64,000 nucleotides of DNA, from positions 1 to 64,000 of the forward strand of contig CP065003.1 in the NCBI GenBank assembly GCA_016700175.1, in the 5' to 3' direction. Source of the stretch: Acidobacteriota bacterium. GTDB taxonomy: Bacteria > Acidobacteriota > Blastocatellia > Pyrinomonadales > Pyrinomonadaceae. Below, piece by piece: positions 49,224 through 57,942 of this stretch. Position 1 is the stretch's first letter, and the number at the start of each line of letters is the position of its first letter. Position numbers and translations under genes: made by a program. A model generated the notes under the pieces. That model had not been told where the DNA came from, ran no database searches, and saw nothing but the letters and a program-made list of their open reading frames with translations.

Positions 49224-51782
49224 ATGGATTCATTGTCGGACAGAGACCAGATCAATATTGAAGACGAGATGAAGCGGTCGTATCTCGATTACGCAATGAG
49301 CGTGATCATCGGCCGCGCTCTGCCGGATGTGAGGGATGGCCTCAAGCCCGTGCATCGCCGCGTACTGTGGGCGATGCAAGAACTGGGTAATTATTATAAC
49401 AGACCGTACAAAAAGTCCGCCAGAGTCGTCGGTGACGTTATCGGCAAGTATCACCCGCACGGGGACTCGGCCGTTTACGACACCGTCGTGCGACTCGCAC
49501 AGGATTTCTCGATGCGGTACCCGCTTGTGGACGGCCAGGGCAACTTCGGGTCGATCGACGGGGATTCGGCCGCGGCGATGAGATACACGGAGGTCCGCAT
49601 GCAGAGAATGACGGACTTCGTGCTCGCCGACATCGAGAAAGAGACCGTCGACTTCCAGCCAAACTACGACGAATCGCTTTCCGAGCCGACCGTCCTTCCG
49701 ACCAAGATCCCCAACCTGCTGATCAACGGCTCCGAAGGCATTGCGGTCGGAATGGCCACGAAGATCCCTCCGCACAACCTGGGTGAGATCGTGGACGCGG
49801 CAGTCGCACTGCTGAGCGATCCGGCTACGTCGATCAAGGATCTGCTGAAGCTGGTTCCCGGCCCGGATTTTCCGACCGGGGGATTCATATACGGCAGGGA
49901 GGAGATCAGGAAGGCGTACACTGAAGGCCGCGGGATACTCAGGCTGCGGGCAAAGGCGAACATCGACCTTATCGGCCGCGGGAAGAGCGAGCGGAACGCG
50001 ATCATCATCACGGAGATCCCCTACCAGCTGAACAAGGCGCGGCTGATCGAGAAGATCGCCGAGCTTGTGAACGCGAAGAAACTTGACGGCATTTCCGAGA
50101 TCCGCGACGAATCCAGCCGCGAGGGGATGCGTGTCGTTATCGAACTCAAGCGCGATGCTGTCCCCGAGGTCATTCTCAACAACCTCTATAAATTGACGCC
50201 GCTGCAGACGTCGTTCGGGATCATCAATCTCGCGATCGTGGACGGGCAGCCGAAGGTCCTTAACCTTAAGGAGATGCTTGAGGCCTTCATCGATTTCCGC
50301 AAGGAGGTGGTCAAGCGGAGGACCGAGTTCGAGCTGAAGAAGGCCCAGGCGAGGGCGCACATCTTGGAAGGCCTGAACAAGGCCATCGACGCGCTCGACT
50401 ACATAATTCCGCTGATCCGGAACTCGCGCTCGGTAGAAGAGGCGAAAAACTGGCTGACGGGCAATTTTGCCGGGCTCCGTGAGGTGAAGAAGTGGCGCGG
50501 GATCCCGGGAGACGCGACGGAAGCGAAGTTCCTCGACCAGCTTGAGAAGGTCATCGGAAGCCTCGAATTCTCGGAGATCCAGGCGCAGGCGATCCTGGAC
50601 CTTCAACTGAGAAGGCTCTCGGCGCTGGAAAGGCAGAAGATCATCGAGGAATACGAAGCGATCATCAAGCTGATCGCCGAGCTTGAGAACATTCTTGCCA
50701 ACGAGAGCGTGCTTCGGCAGCTGATCGTGGACGAGCTCGAAGAGATCAAGAAGGAGTTCGGCGACATCCGCCGGACGACGATCGTCGACGCCGGAGCCGA
50801 GCTGAACATCGAGGACCTGATCCCGGATGAAGAAGTGGCGATCACGGTCACGAAGGCAGGCTACGTCAAGCGGACGCCGATCGCGACATATTCGCGGCAG
50901 GGAAGGGGAGGCAAGGGCCGGTTCGGCGCTACGGCGAAAAACGAGGACTTCGTGCGGCATCTGTTCATAGCCTCGACGCACGACTACCTGATGGTCTTCA
51001 CCGATGACGGCCAGGTGTACAAGCTGCGCGTGCACGAGATCCCGGACGCGTTGCCTTCGGCGCGCGGCAAGGCGATCGTGAACCTCGTCAGCATTCCGAA
51101 TGCGAGGCGGCTTGTCGGCGTGTTGCCGGTCCGGGACTTCTCCGAAGACAAGTTCGTGACGATGGTCACCAAGAAGGGCACGATAAAGAAAACCGCTCTT
51201 TCGGACTACCAGCACATACGCGTCAACGGGATCAACGCGATCAATATCGACAAGGATGACGAACTGCTCGACATCATCGAAACCGACGGAACCCGCGAGA
51301 TCATCATCGCGACCCGGGACGGGATGGCGATCCGGTTCAATGAAGAGGATGTCCGTCCGATGGGCCGAGCCGCAAGGGGCGTCCGCGGGATCAAGCTGAA
51401 CAAGGGCGATTACGTTATCGGTGTCTGCGCGGTGTCAGAGGAATCGGAAAAGATCCTCACGGTCTCCGAGAACGGATTCGGAAAACGCACCGAGGTCAGC
51501 AATTACCGGCTGACGAAGCGCGGCGGTAAGGGCGTGATCAATATGAAGACGACCGACAAGACCGGCAAGGTAGTGTCGTCGTTCCCGGTCGAGGACGACT
51601 CGGAAATAATGATCATCACCCAGCAGGCGAAGCTGATAAGGATCGGCGTGAACAAGATCCGCGAGACCGGACGCTCCGCACAGGGCGTTACGCTAATCAA
51701 GACAAGCGAGGGCGACCGCGTGACGAGTGCTTCGCTGCTAGATGTGAACGGGGAAGATGAGACCGGGAACGATGTAGAGTAA
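49224..51782 (+). CDS. gyrA: DNA gyrase subunit A
   Basis: Subunit A of gyrase, 852 residues, normal length. The opening KRSYLDYAMSVIIGRALPDV and the catalytic Y121 (AAAMRYTEVRM) are canonical. The quinolone region reads YHPHGDSAVYD with Ser82 and Asp86, the usual sensitive-type residues. The C-terminal beta-pinwheel has six repeats; the GyrA box is QGRGGKG (about residue 558) instead of QRRGGKG, keeping the feature that separates gyrase from topoisomerase IV. The C-terminus is acidic (GEDETGNDVE). It is transcribed alone from the promoter at 49093. Confidence 0.98.
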   Translation: MDSLSDRDQINIEDEMKRSYLDYAMSVIIGRALPDVRDGLKPVHRRVLWAMQELGNYYNRPYKKSARVVGDVIGKYHPHGDSAVYDTVVRLAQDFSMRYPLVDGQGNFGSIDGDSAAAMRYTEVRMQRMTDFVLADIEKETVDFQPNYDESLSEPTVLPTKIPNLLINGSEGIAVGMATKIPPHNLGEIVDAAVALLSDPATSIKDLLKLVPGPDFPTGGFIYGREEIRKAYTEGRGILRLRAKANIDLIGRGKSERNAIIITEIPYQLNKARLIEKIAELVNAKKLDGISEIRDESSREGMRVVIELKRDAVPEVILNNLYKLTPLQTSFGIINLAIVDGQPKVLNLKEMLEAFIDFRKEVVKRRTEFELKKAQARAHILEGLNKAIDALDYIIPLIRNSRSVEEAKNWLTGNFAGLREVKKWRGIPGDATEAKFLDQLEKVIGSLEFSEIQAQAILDLQLRRLSALERQKIIEEYEAIIKLIAELENILANESVLRQLIVDELEEIKKEFGDIRRTTIVDAGAELNIEDLIPDEEVAITVTKAGYVKRTPIATYSRQGRGGKGRFGATAKNEDFVRHLFIASTHDYLMVFTDDGQVYKLRVHEIPDALPSARGKAIVNLVSIPNARRLVGVLPVRDFSEDKFVTMVTKKGTIKKTALSDYQHIRVNGINAINIDKDDELLDIIETDGTREIIIATRDGMAIRFNEEDVRPMGRAARGVRGIKLNKGDYVIGVCAVSEESEKILTVSENGFGKRTEVSNYRLTKRGGKGVINMKTTDKTGKVVSSFPVEDDSEIMIITQQAKLIRIGVNKIRETGRSAQGVTLIKTSEGDRVTSASLLDVNGEDETGNDVE

Positions 51783-51793
51783 CGGACTGGAGC

Positions 51794-52130
51794 GCAGGCG
51801 GCCTCGCCTGCATTGAGCGAAGCGAATTGCCGTTTAGCTACATCCCCCGTTTAGAGTGGCGCTTTGCGCTGCATTGATCGGGCGAAGCCCGATCAGGTCA
51901 ATCAAATGCTCGCTCGGTAAGCCGAAGGCTTACCGCACACACCGGCGGCGAAGCCGCGATCGGGAAGAAGAACTCTCCGCTGTCCGATAAGCTTCAGCTT
52001 GTCGCGGGCCGCAGGCCCGGAAAGTCCGTCAAACGCGTCCCGTTTAGAGCAGCCCTCCGGGCTGCATTGATCGGGCGTAGCCCGAGACTCGGCACGGAAG
52101 CCGCATTCCGCGTTAAGAGCAGCTTTTTCG
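51794..52130. repeat. hairpin repeats after gyrA
   Basis: GCAGGCG-GCCT-CGCCTGC (51794-51811) is a perfect hairpin just after gyrA and may serve as terminator, though no T-run follows. Then come GTTTAGAGC-x-GC repeats (51849, 52041), a GTAAGCCGAAGGCTTAC hairpin (51917-51933) and a GATAAGCTTCAGCTTGTC repeat (51981-52020). Confidence 0.7.
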
Positions 52131-52175
52131 GGTTCCGAAATGGTTCTATTTCCATTCCTCAAGGATTTCCTAAGC

Positions 52176-52553
52176 TTATTCGCTTTGCGATTGTGTTGCG
52201 TCGTGGGCCATGCGAATGAGGAGGGCCTCAATTAGATCTTGAATCCCAGTCGTCGGCACTGAGAATTTCTCAAGATCATGGGTCTTTCCTGTTCCTGAAG
52301 GATAGTACTCGAGACTCAACATCCCATTTCCAACTTCTTCTGCCGCAATAGCGGGCATATTGACTCTATCGCGATACTCATCGCTAAAACTCAGAATCAG
52401 AGAGAAATGCGACGTGGAAGGGCAAACTTCATTCGCGTATTTCGATTTTCGAAGCCATTCGACGAGTTGAAGCATTAGTGCTACTCCTGATCCTTCGTCA
52501 AGGTGACGCCGATAGAATTCCTCAGTTTCTTGCCAGTGGTGGTCGTGGCTCAT
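52176..52553 (-). CDS. hypothetical protein
   Basis: A 125-residue soluble frame, lower in GC than its neighbours. It opens MSHDHHWQETEEFYRRHLDE; a strand FSLILSFSDEYRDRVNMPAI and a helix TTGIQDLIEALLIRMAHD follow. Clear alternating secondary structure supports coding, but I recognise no family. No good ribosome site is seen (weak GAG), and it is surrounded by repeats, so it may be acquired. Confidence 0.5.
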   Translation of the reverse strand: MSHDHHWQETEEFYRRHLDEGSGVALMLQLVEWLRKSKYANEVCPSTSHFSLILSFSDEYRDRVNMPAIAAEEVGNGMLSLEYYPSGTGKTHDLEKFSVPTTGIQDLIEALLIRMAHDATQSQSE

Positions 52554-52699
52554 TGAATAGGTGGTTTGCTAAGGAGCTTCACTTCTCAAGAGATGGGCTT
52601 CAACCTCAGGTCAAATTAGCCGCTCGCCCGGTAAGCCAAAGCCTTACCGCACACACCGGCGGCGCAGGCGCGGACTCATCACGCATCACTCATTGCTTC

Positions 52700-54376
52700 T
52701 CACAAACAACTCCATCTTCCGTTCACCACCATCGCAGGCGCTCCCGAACCGCCGCCCTGGCAGGGTTCCGTATCGCGCCGGCAGTCCGGACAGAACACCA
52801 TCGATCCGGCTCCTTTGTCTCTCGGCAATGACCTGAACGGCACCGAAGGCATCTTCACCGGCTGGCCGAATTCCACATCCGTCCCGAAATACGTCGGATG
52901 CCCCTGGACCTGGCCTTCCGAAGGCTGCCCCGTGATGAACATGACCGAGGCGTTACCGAAGTTCTCCTTCGTCGCTCCCCTGCAGGCGAGAATGTTGCCG
53001 TCGTAGCAGAAGCGGTCGCCGGTCGAATAGACCCTCACACGCGGGTCCGCGCGGAAAGTGTCGGGACCGTAAAGCGAGCCCGTCGAGACGAACGTTCGGC
53101 GCGCCTTGAAGACGATCGGATCTCCGAAGACCGAATTCACAAACGTGATCGGGTAAGAATAATCGCCCGCCAGAGGGTTCTCTTCGGCGTTGTAGACGAA
53201 CGACTCGGTCATCGCTTCGGTCTCCGATCCGATCACCGTCAGGGGCCCTGTGTCGAGCATTTTAATGAATGTTCCGCCGAGGGCCGAAGGAAAGCCGCCT
53301 CCGAACGTATCCTCGATCAGAACCGCGCCGACGCGCTCGAAGTTCATCGAATCCGCAGCTCGTGACGAAGTCCTTGCCGGATTGATAAATAGCGAGCCTT
53401 CCACTCGCCAGTTCGAATTCCTGACATTTGTGTGAATCCCCGCATCGGCGTTGAAGATGAACCTGCACTCCTTGACCTTCACATAGTCGACCTGCCAGTT
53501 AAGGCTGGTCTGCGGCAGGCCGTAAACGGAAAAACCGCGGTAGAAGCTGTGGAACACGACCCGCTCGAGGCTAATGCTCTGCGTCGAAAGATACGCGCCG
53601 AGGGCCTCTATCCCGTACGTGCCGACAGGGCTGTCCGAGATCAGCTCTATGTCCTTCAGGACGACCGCCTCGGTGCATTCGCCGATCCGGAAAAGCGCCC
53701 GGTTCGTTCCTTTGAGGCGGATCCGGCTCGGATTCTCGCGCTTCATGTTGTTTGTCGAGGCACCGGAGTGGATGCCGCTGATGCCTTCGATCGTTACACC
53801 GGAAGGAATCACGAGCGGCCGGTAACTGCCCGTCGCACCGACCACGTAGTCGCCCTCCGGGAACTTCAGAACGCCGCCGTTCCGGCTCGCGAGAAACGCG
53901 AGCGCGCTTCTTATCGCGAGCGTGTCGTCGGTCATCCCGTCGCCTTTCGCCCCGAAATCCCGGACGTTGTAGAACCCCGATTCGCTCCTTTCCGGGACCG
54001 CCCGCCAGATATAGCTCACTGGGCCGGAGTACTGATCGCCCGCGAAGCTGACTCTGTACGATTCGTCTTCGCCTTCGAAACACCAGTAAGTGTTCGCACT
54101 CCCCGAACGAAGGGTCGCCTGTCCGTTGGCGACTGACGACACGTTGGTCCCGGTGCCCGCGCACGACCTGATCTGCATCGGCGTCGAGGTGTCGAGATCC
54201 GCGATCGTCACGTTCGTCGTCGGCGGAGAGTACCTGAGAGCGCAGGCCGCGGCGGTCTGAGTTTCCGGGACGTCGAGGATGATGTTGTAGCCCTCGAACT
54301 TGTTCTGCTGCGCGAACACGGCGCCTGCAAGCGACACGGCGAACACGATCGCCGAAGCAATTCTTATTGATTTCAT
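52700..54376 (-). CDS. exported pectate-lyase-3-type right-handed beta-helix protein
   Basis: A 558-residue exported protein (signal MKSIRIASAIVFAVSLAGAVFAQ). After an N-terminal beta domain, residues about 133-400 begin YNVRDFGAKGDGMTDDTLAI, the hallmark of the Pectate_lyase_3 / glycosyl-hydrolase-28-like beta-helix, and continue with stacked strands (VTIEGISGIHSGAS, IELISDSPVGTYGIEA). The C-terminus has Cys pairs (FCPDCRRD, EPCQGG) that may form disulfides. Polysaccharide binding or cleavage outside the cell is likely; catalytic residues cannot be assigned. Confidence 0.85.
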   Translation of the reverse strand: MKSIRIASAIVFAVSLAGAVFAQQNKFEGYNIILDVPETQTAAACALRYSPPTTNVTIADLDTSTPMQIRSCAGTGTNVSSVANGQATLRSGSANTYWCFEGEDESYRVSFAGDQYSGPVSYIWRAVPERSESGFYNVRDFGAKGDGMTDDTLAIRSALAFLASRNGGVLKFPEGDYVVGATGSYRPLVIPSGVTIEGISGIHSGASTNNMKRENPSRIRLKGTNRALFRIGECTEAVVLKDIELISDSPVGTYGIEALGAYLSTQSISLERVVFHSFYRGFSVYGLPQTSLNWQVDYVKVKECRFIFNADAGIHTNVRNSNWRVEGSLFINPARTSSRAADSMNFERVGAVLIEDTFGGGFPSALGGTFIKMLDTGPLTVIGSETEAMTESFVYNAEENPLAGDYSYPITFVNSVFGDPIVFKARRTFVSTGSLYGPDTFRADPRVRVYSTGDRFCYDGNILACRGATKENFGNASVMFITGQPSEGQVQGHPTYFGTDVEFGQPVKMPSVPFRSLPRDKGAGSMVFCPDCRRDTEPCQGGGSGAPAMVVNGRWSCL

Positions 54377-54454
54377 AATTCTGTCCGGAGAGAGATCCTG
54401 TCGTGGTCTGTGATCAGATTATACAGGCGGGGCGTCCGGGAGGGAAAAGAAGGG

Positions 54455-55501
54455 CTATTCGAAGAGGCCGGGCGAACGGCCCTCGGCGGCGAGGAATTCG
54501 ATCTTGAAATGCTCGTACGCTAGACGGGTGGCGCACCGGCCGCGGGGCGTGCGATCGAGGAAGCCTATCTGAAGAAGATACGGCTCGATCATCTCTTCGA
54601 TCGAATCCTTCTCTTCGTTGATCGAGGCGGAGATCGTCCCCAGCCCGACCGGACCTCCGTTGAACTTCTGGATGATCGTGAGAAGCATCTTGCGGTCGAT
54701 CTCGTCCAGGCCGTAAGTGTCGACCTCCATACGGTTCAGGGCGTCCCGCGCGACCTCTTCCGTGATCACTCCGTCGTAATCGACCTCGGCGAAATCGCGG
54801 ACGCGCCTCAAAAGCCTGTTCGCGATCCTGGGCGTCCCGCGCGAACGGCGCGCGATCGCCCTCGCGCCTGCAGTGTCGATCTCGACGTTCAGGATACCCG
54901 CCGAGCGCTCGACGATGACCTGAAGGTCCTCGAACGAATAAAAATCGAGATTGAAGATGATCCCGAATCTCCCTCGAAGCGGCGCCGTGATCAGCCCGGG
55001 CCTTGTCGTCGCGCCGACGAGAGTGAATTTCGGAAGTTCGAGCTTGATCGATCGTGCGGCCGTTCCCTGGCCGATCATAATGTCGAGGTTGTAGTCCTCC
55101 ATCGCGGGATAGAGGACCTCTTCGATCGCGGGATTCAGGCGGTGGATCTCGTCGATGAAAAGGACGTCGCCTTCTTCAAGGTTCGTGAGCAGCGCGGCAA
55201 GATCGCCGGCTTTTTCGATTATGGGAGCGGCCGTCGAACGGAATTCTGCGCCCATCTCGTTCGAGGTTATCCCGGCGAGCGTCGTCTTTCCGGTGCCCGG
55301 AGGCCCTGTGAGAAGGATGTGATCGAGAGCCTCGCGCCGCTTGAGCGCCGCCTTCATATAGATCCGCAGGTTGTCCTTGACCTTTTTCTGGCCGATGTAC
55401 TCGCCGAGGTGCGAGGGCCGGAGCGTCTGCTCGAACCTGCGCTCTTCCTCGCTGACGGGAGCAGCGGACCTTATGTCGGTGATCTCGAATGTCTCGTTCA
55501 T
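54455..55501 (-). CDS. ruvB: Holliday junction helicase RuvB
   Basis: AAA+ branch-migration motor, 348 residues. Walker A GPPGTGKTT at 66-74, Walker B DVLFIDEIHRL at 112-122, sensor 1 GATTRPGLITAPLRGRFG, and the C-terminal winged helix (PVGLGTISASINEEKDSIEE, YLLQIGFLDRTPRGR). It works with RuvA at Holliday junctions. It lies in an operon behind ruvA, separated by a small lipoprotein gene; ruvC is not in the window. Confidence 0.98.
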   Translation of the reverse strand: MNETFEITDIRSAAPVSEEERRFEQTLRPSHLGEYIGQKKVKDNLRIYMKAALKRREALDHILLTGPPGTGKTTLAGITSNEMGAEFRSTAAPIIEKAGDLAALLTNLEEGDVLFIDEIHRLNPAIEEVLYPAMEDYNLDIMIGQGTAARSIKLELPKFTLVGATTRPGLITAPLRGRFGIIFNLDFYSFEDLQVIVERSAGILNVEIDTAGARAIARRSRGTPRIANRLLRRVRDFAEVDYDGVITEEVARDALNRMEVDTYGLDEIDRKMLLTIIQKFNGGPVGLGTISASINEEKDSIEEMIEPYLLQIGFLDRTPRGRCATRLAYEHFKIEFLAAEGRSPGLFE

Positions 55502-55526
55502 AATGCCGGACGGTTTTCGGTTTCAG

Positions 55527-55949
55527 CTATTCTTCAGCGCTCTTGCTGACGATCCTGTAATTGAAAAGCTTCCACTCATCGTTCTCTTTGACGAAAATAT
55601 ACTCTTCCATCTCAAGGCTGCTCTCTCCGACGGGAGCGTAACTGAGGACAACGTGAAAACCATCTTCCCAGTCGTAGTTCGCCGAGCCGTCCGTACGTCT
55701 GAACCTCTCGGGATCTCCGACCTCGGGAGGCAGATCGCTCAATAGCCGCTCGAAATCCTCTTTCCTGACTTTCGCTTTGAACTCGGTGCTCGCCTCGTCG
55801 TAGATCCGGCCGAACTGTTTCTTCGCTATCTGGGTCCTGATCGCAAGAACCTTCTCTTCGGAGCCCTCGGGAGAGAAGATATAGGAGCAGGCCGGGAGTA
55901 TGACAACCGCCAGGATCAGAACCAGTGATAAGGCCGTAACTCGCTTCAT
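55527..55949 (-). CDS. DUF4019-like lipoprotein between ruvA and ruvB
   Basis: A 140-residue lipoprotein. ATG 55949 gives MKRVTALSLVLILAVVILPAC, ending in a lipobox (ILPAC). The mature part (AKKQFGRIYDEASTEFKAKVRKEDF, then VLSYAPVGES and EYIFVKENDEWKLFNYRIV) matches the DUF4019 pattern. A longer frame from 56027 would overlap ruvA and lose the signal peptide. Its insertion between ruvA and ruvB is unusual; no link to recombination is evident. Confidence 0.8.
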   Translation of the reverse strand: MKRVTALSLVLILAVVILPACSYIFSPEGSEEKVLAIRTQIAKKQFGRIYDEASTEFKAKVRKEDFERLLSDLPPEVGDPERFRRTDGSANYDWEDGFHVVLSYAPVGESSLEMEEYIFVKENDEWKLFNYRIVSKSAEE

Positions 55950-56013
55950 TCCAAAAAACCGACCCTTCGAAATGTGAAAAACGCATCCGGATGCTTCTAA
56001 CCGAAGCCGAACC

Positions 56014-56625
56014 CTAATTTCCGGCAAGGAGCTGGAGGCTCCTTTTCAGAAGCTTCTGGACCGACATCTCGGTCCCTTCATGAACTGCCTTCCGGAGCTC
56101 GCGTTCCGCGGCTTTCGGTTTGTAGCCCAGGTTTATCAACGCCGAGAGCGCGTCCTCGAAAGCGTCGGGGTCCGCGTCCGATCCGGAAGCGGTGGCTGCT
56201 TTCGCCGCCTCTGCCGGGACGATATCCGAGATCTTGTCGCGGAGCTCGATCACCATTCTCTCGGCAGTCTTCCTGCCGACTCCCGGTATCGAGGTCAGCG
56301 TCGCGAGATCGTCGGTCCTGATCGCGGACACGATCTCGTCGGGCGACATTCCCGAAAGCATCGCGACGGCCAGCCTCGGCCCGATGCCCGAAACTGCGAT
56401 CAGCTTCAGGAACAGAGCTCGCTCGGCGGCGGAGCTGAAACCGAAGAGCTGAAGAGTGTCCTCGCGAACGTAGGTGTAGATCCTCAGCGACACATCCGCG
56501 CCGGGTTCGCCCAGAATGTAGAAGGTCGAAAGGGGGATCGTCACTTCGTAGCCGACGCCGCCCGCGTCGATGACCACGCTGTTCGCGTCCTTTTCGATTA
56601 GTTTGCCGGTTAGCGCCGCGATCAT
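56014..56625 (-). CDS. ruvA: Holliday junction protein RuvA
   Basis: A 203-residue DNA-binding subunit that tetramerises on Holliday junctions. The OB-fold domain is at 1-63 (MIAALTGKLIEKDANSVVID), two helix-hairpin-helix motifs in VSGIGPRLAVAML and IPGVGRKTAERMVIEL, and domain III at about 155-200 (ALINLGYKPKAAERELRKAV). An 18-bp palindrome lies just upstream of the ATG. First gene of the ruvA-lipoprotein-ruvB unit, divergent from rex. Confidence 0.97.
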   Translation of the reverse strand: MIAALTGKLIEKDANSVVIDAGGVGYEVTIPLSTFYILGEPGADVSLRIYTYVREDTLQLFGFSSAAERALFLKLIAVSGIGPRLAVAMLSGMSPDEIVSAIRTDDLATLTSIPGVGRKTAERMVIELRDKISDIVPAEAAKAATASGSDADPDAFEDALSALINLGYKPKAAERELRKAVHEGTEMSVQKLLKRSLQLLAGN

Positions 56626-56627
56626 AT

Positions 56628-56645
56628 TGTTTCACACTTGAAACA
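56628..56645. promoter_or_regulatory. 18-bp perfect palindrome before ruvA, candidate SOS-type operator
   Basis: TGTTTCA-CACT-TGAAACA is a perfect 7-4-7 inverted repeat beginning 3 bases upstream of the ruvA ATG. Operator-like size and place suggest regulation of the ruv operon, for example by LexA, but I know of no established box of this sequence. Confidence 0.5.
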
Positions 56646-56694
56646 CCGCGAGTAATTTATTACAGACTCCATTTCAAAGCAATCCCGGCGGAAC

Positions 56695-56712
56695 TTGTTA
56701 CCTTTTTCACAT
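56695..56712. promoter_or_regulatory. candidate Rex operator over the rex -35
   Basis: TTGTTACCTTTTTCACAT matches the Rex box TTGTGAAN4TTCACAA at 11 of 14 specified positions and overlaps the -35 element of the rex promoter. Autoregulation by Rex is common in other bacteria; here it is inferred. Confidence 0.5.
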
Positions 56713-56734
56713 AATCGGGGCGATGGCTTATAAT
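56706..56734 (+). promoter_or_regulatory. rex promoter (-35 TTCACA, 17 bp, -10 TATAAT)
   Basis: TTCACA at 56706-56711 (5 of 6), 17 bases, TATAAT at 56729-56734. Transcription would start near 56740-56742, at or a few bases before the rex start codon, so the mRNA would be nearly leaderless. Confidence 0.7.
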
Positions 56735-56745
56735 CTCCGGTGCCG

Positions 56746-57390
56746 ATGAAAGCCGACAAGATTTCCGAACTCACGACAAACCGCTTGAGCATCTACCTGC
56801 GCTGCCTCAACGAGCTCGCCCACGAGGGCCGAAAGACGGTTTCATCGGACAGACTGGCAAAACGTTTCCACCTGAACTCGGCCCAGATCCGAAAAGATCT
56901 CGCTTGTTTCGGCGAGTTCGGCGTGCGGGGTGTCGGCTATTACATAGAGGACCTTCGCGAGCAGATCATCCGGATTCTGGGCCTCGATCATCATCACCGC
57001 GTAGGCATCGTCGGAGCCGGGCGGCTCGGAGCCGCCCTGACGGATTACTACGGATTCCGCCAGACTAATTTCGAGGTCGCGGCACTTTTCGACGCCGATC
57101 CGGAAAAGATCGGCTCCGTCGTCAGCGACGTTAAGGTCTTCGACGTAAAAGACTTTTCGAAGGTGAGGAAAAACGAGGGAATCGACGTAGCGGTGATCGC
57201 GGTCCCCGCCGAATACGCGCAGAAAGTCCTGGAGATGATCGTTGACGCGGGCGTCAAGGCCGTGATGAACTTCGCGCCGACGCCTCTGCTCGCCGACGAC
57301 GACGTAAAGCTGAAAACCATTGACCTCACCATCTCGCTCGAGAGCCTGTCTTATTTCCTCGCACGGCCGGGAAAGAACGGTCGGGAATAA
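56746..57390 (+). CDS. rex: redox-sensing transcriptional repressor Rex
   Basis: A 214-residue NADH-sensing repressor. The N-terminal winged helix has SSDRLAKRFHLNSAQIRKDL and FGEFGVRGVGY, the signature of Rex; the Rossmann domain begins HRVGIVGAGRLGAALTDYYG with the G-x-G-x-x-G NAD(H) loop and ends in a swapped helix (SLESLSYFLARPG). ATG 56746 is taken; GTG 56740 is possible and would coincide with the predicted transcription start. No Shine-Dalgarno. It is divergent from ruvA and 0.5 kb upstream of the microcompartment genes, whose enzymes commonly cycle NAD. Confidence 0.95.
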   Translation: MKADKISELTTNRLSIYLRCLNELAHEGRKTVSSDRLAKRFHLNSAQIRKDLACFGEFGVRGVGYYIEDLREQIIRILGLDHHHRVGIVGAGRLGAALTDYYGFRQTNFEVAALFDADPEKIGSVVSDVKVFDVKDFSKVRKNEGIDVAVIAVPAEYAQKVLEMIVDAGVKAVMNFAPTPLLADDDVKLKTIDLTISLESLSYFLARPGKNGRE

Positions 57391-57455
57391 AAATTGAATC
57401 CGATCTGCTATCATTACCGTAACAGATACCAAATACACTCAAGGGGAGATCGACA

Positions 57456-57788
57456 ATGAAGTTTTTTGAAGTTGCAAAGCGGGTAGTTCCATTCGGGATC
57501 GCCCTGGTCATCGGTGTCTTGCTGGCGCTGCCTTTCGCATCGGCCGTTTCATACGACGAGCCGGCTGAAGAATACAACTACGACGCCGAACTCAGGACGG
57601 AGAACGAGAGGCTCCGACACGAGAACTGCCGTATGAAAAGGGAATTGAGGAGGCTCGAGCGTCCGACTTTGCTCGATCCCGAGCTGACCGTTCCCGAGCC
57701 GCCGATGCCGCCGGTCGCTCCCGAAGCGCCTTTGGCACCGCCGCCGCCTCCCCCGCCGGCAGCTCCCGTTCACAGGACCGACCGCTAA
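57456..57788 (+). CDS. signal-anchored coiled-coil, Pro-rich small protein
   Basis: A 110-residue protein. An N-terminal hydrophobic segment (VVPFGIALVIGVLLALPFA) is followed by an acidic part, a short coiled coil (RTENERLRHENCRMKRELRR) with one Cys, and a Pro/Ala tail with a run of eight Pro-rich residues. AAGGGGAG precedes ATG 57456. Probably a membrane-anchored envelope protein; no family recognised. Confidence 0.65.
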   Translation: MKFFEVAKRVVPFGIALVIGVLLALPFASAVSYDEPAEEYNYDAELRTENERLRHENCRMKRELRRLERPTLLDPELTVPEPPMPPVAPEAPLAPPPPPPPAAPVHRTDR

Positions 57789-57896
57789 ACGCGGTTGAAT
57801 TCAGCATAAAGCCGCAGAGCGGCACACTGACGGCGCGTATCTCCACAATGCCGTTCAGTTGTGTTACTCTGTGGCTTAATTTTTTAGAAAGCCCGG

Positions 57897-57911
57897 CCCG
57901 GTCAGACCGGG
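57897..57911. terminator. CCCGGT-CAG-ACCGGG hairpin
   Basis: A 6-bp perfect stem in the 154-bp gap before the aldolase gene, followed by TTCCGCCTTTT. It may terminate upstream transcription; the short stem and imperfect T-run keep support low. Confidence 0.3.
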
Positions 57912-57942
57912 TTCCGCCTTTTCCGGGGACCTTCCGTTTACA

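Noticed and set aside
49230..51215. A 661-residue open frame antisense to gyrA
   Set aside because: Shadow of the high-GC gyrA codon pattern; no start context, domain or composition of a real protein.
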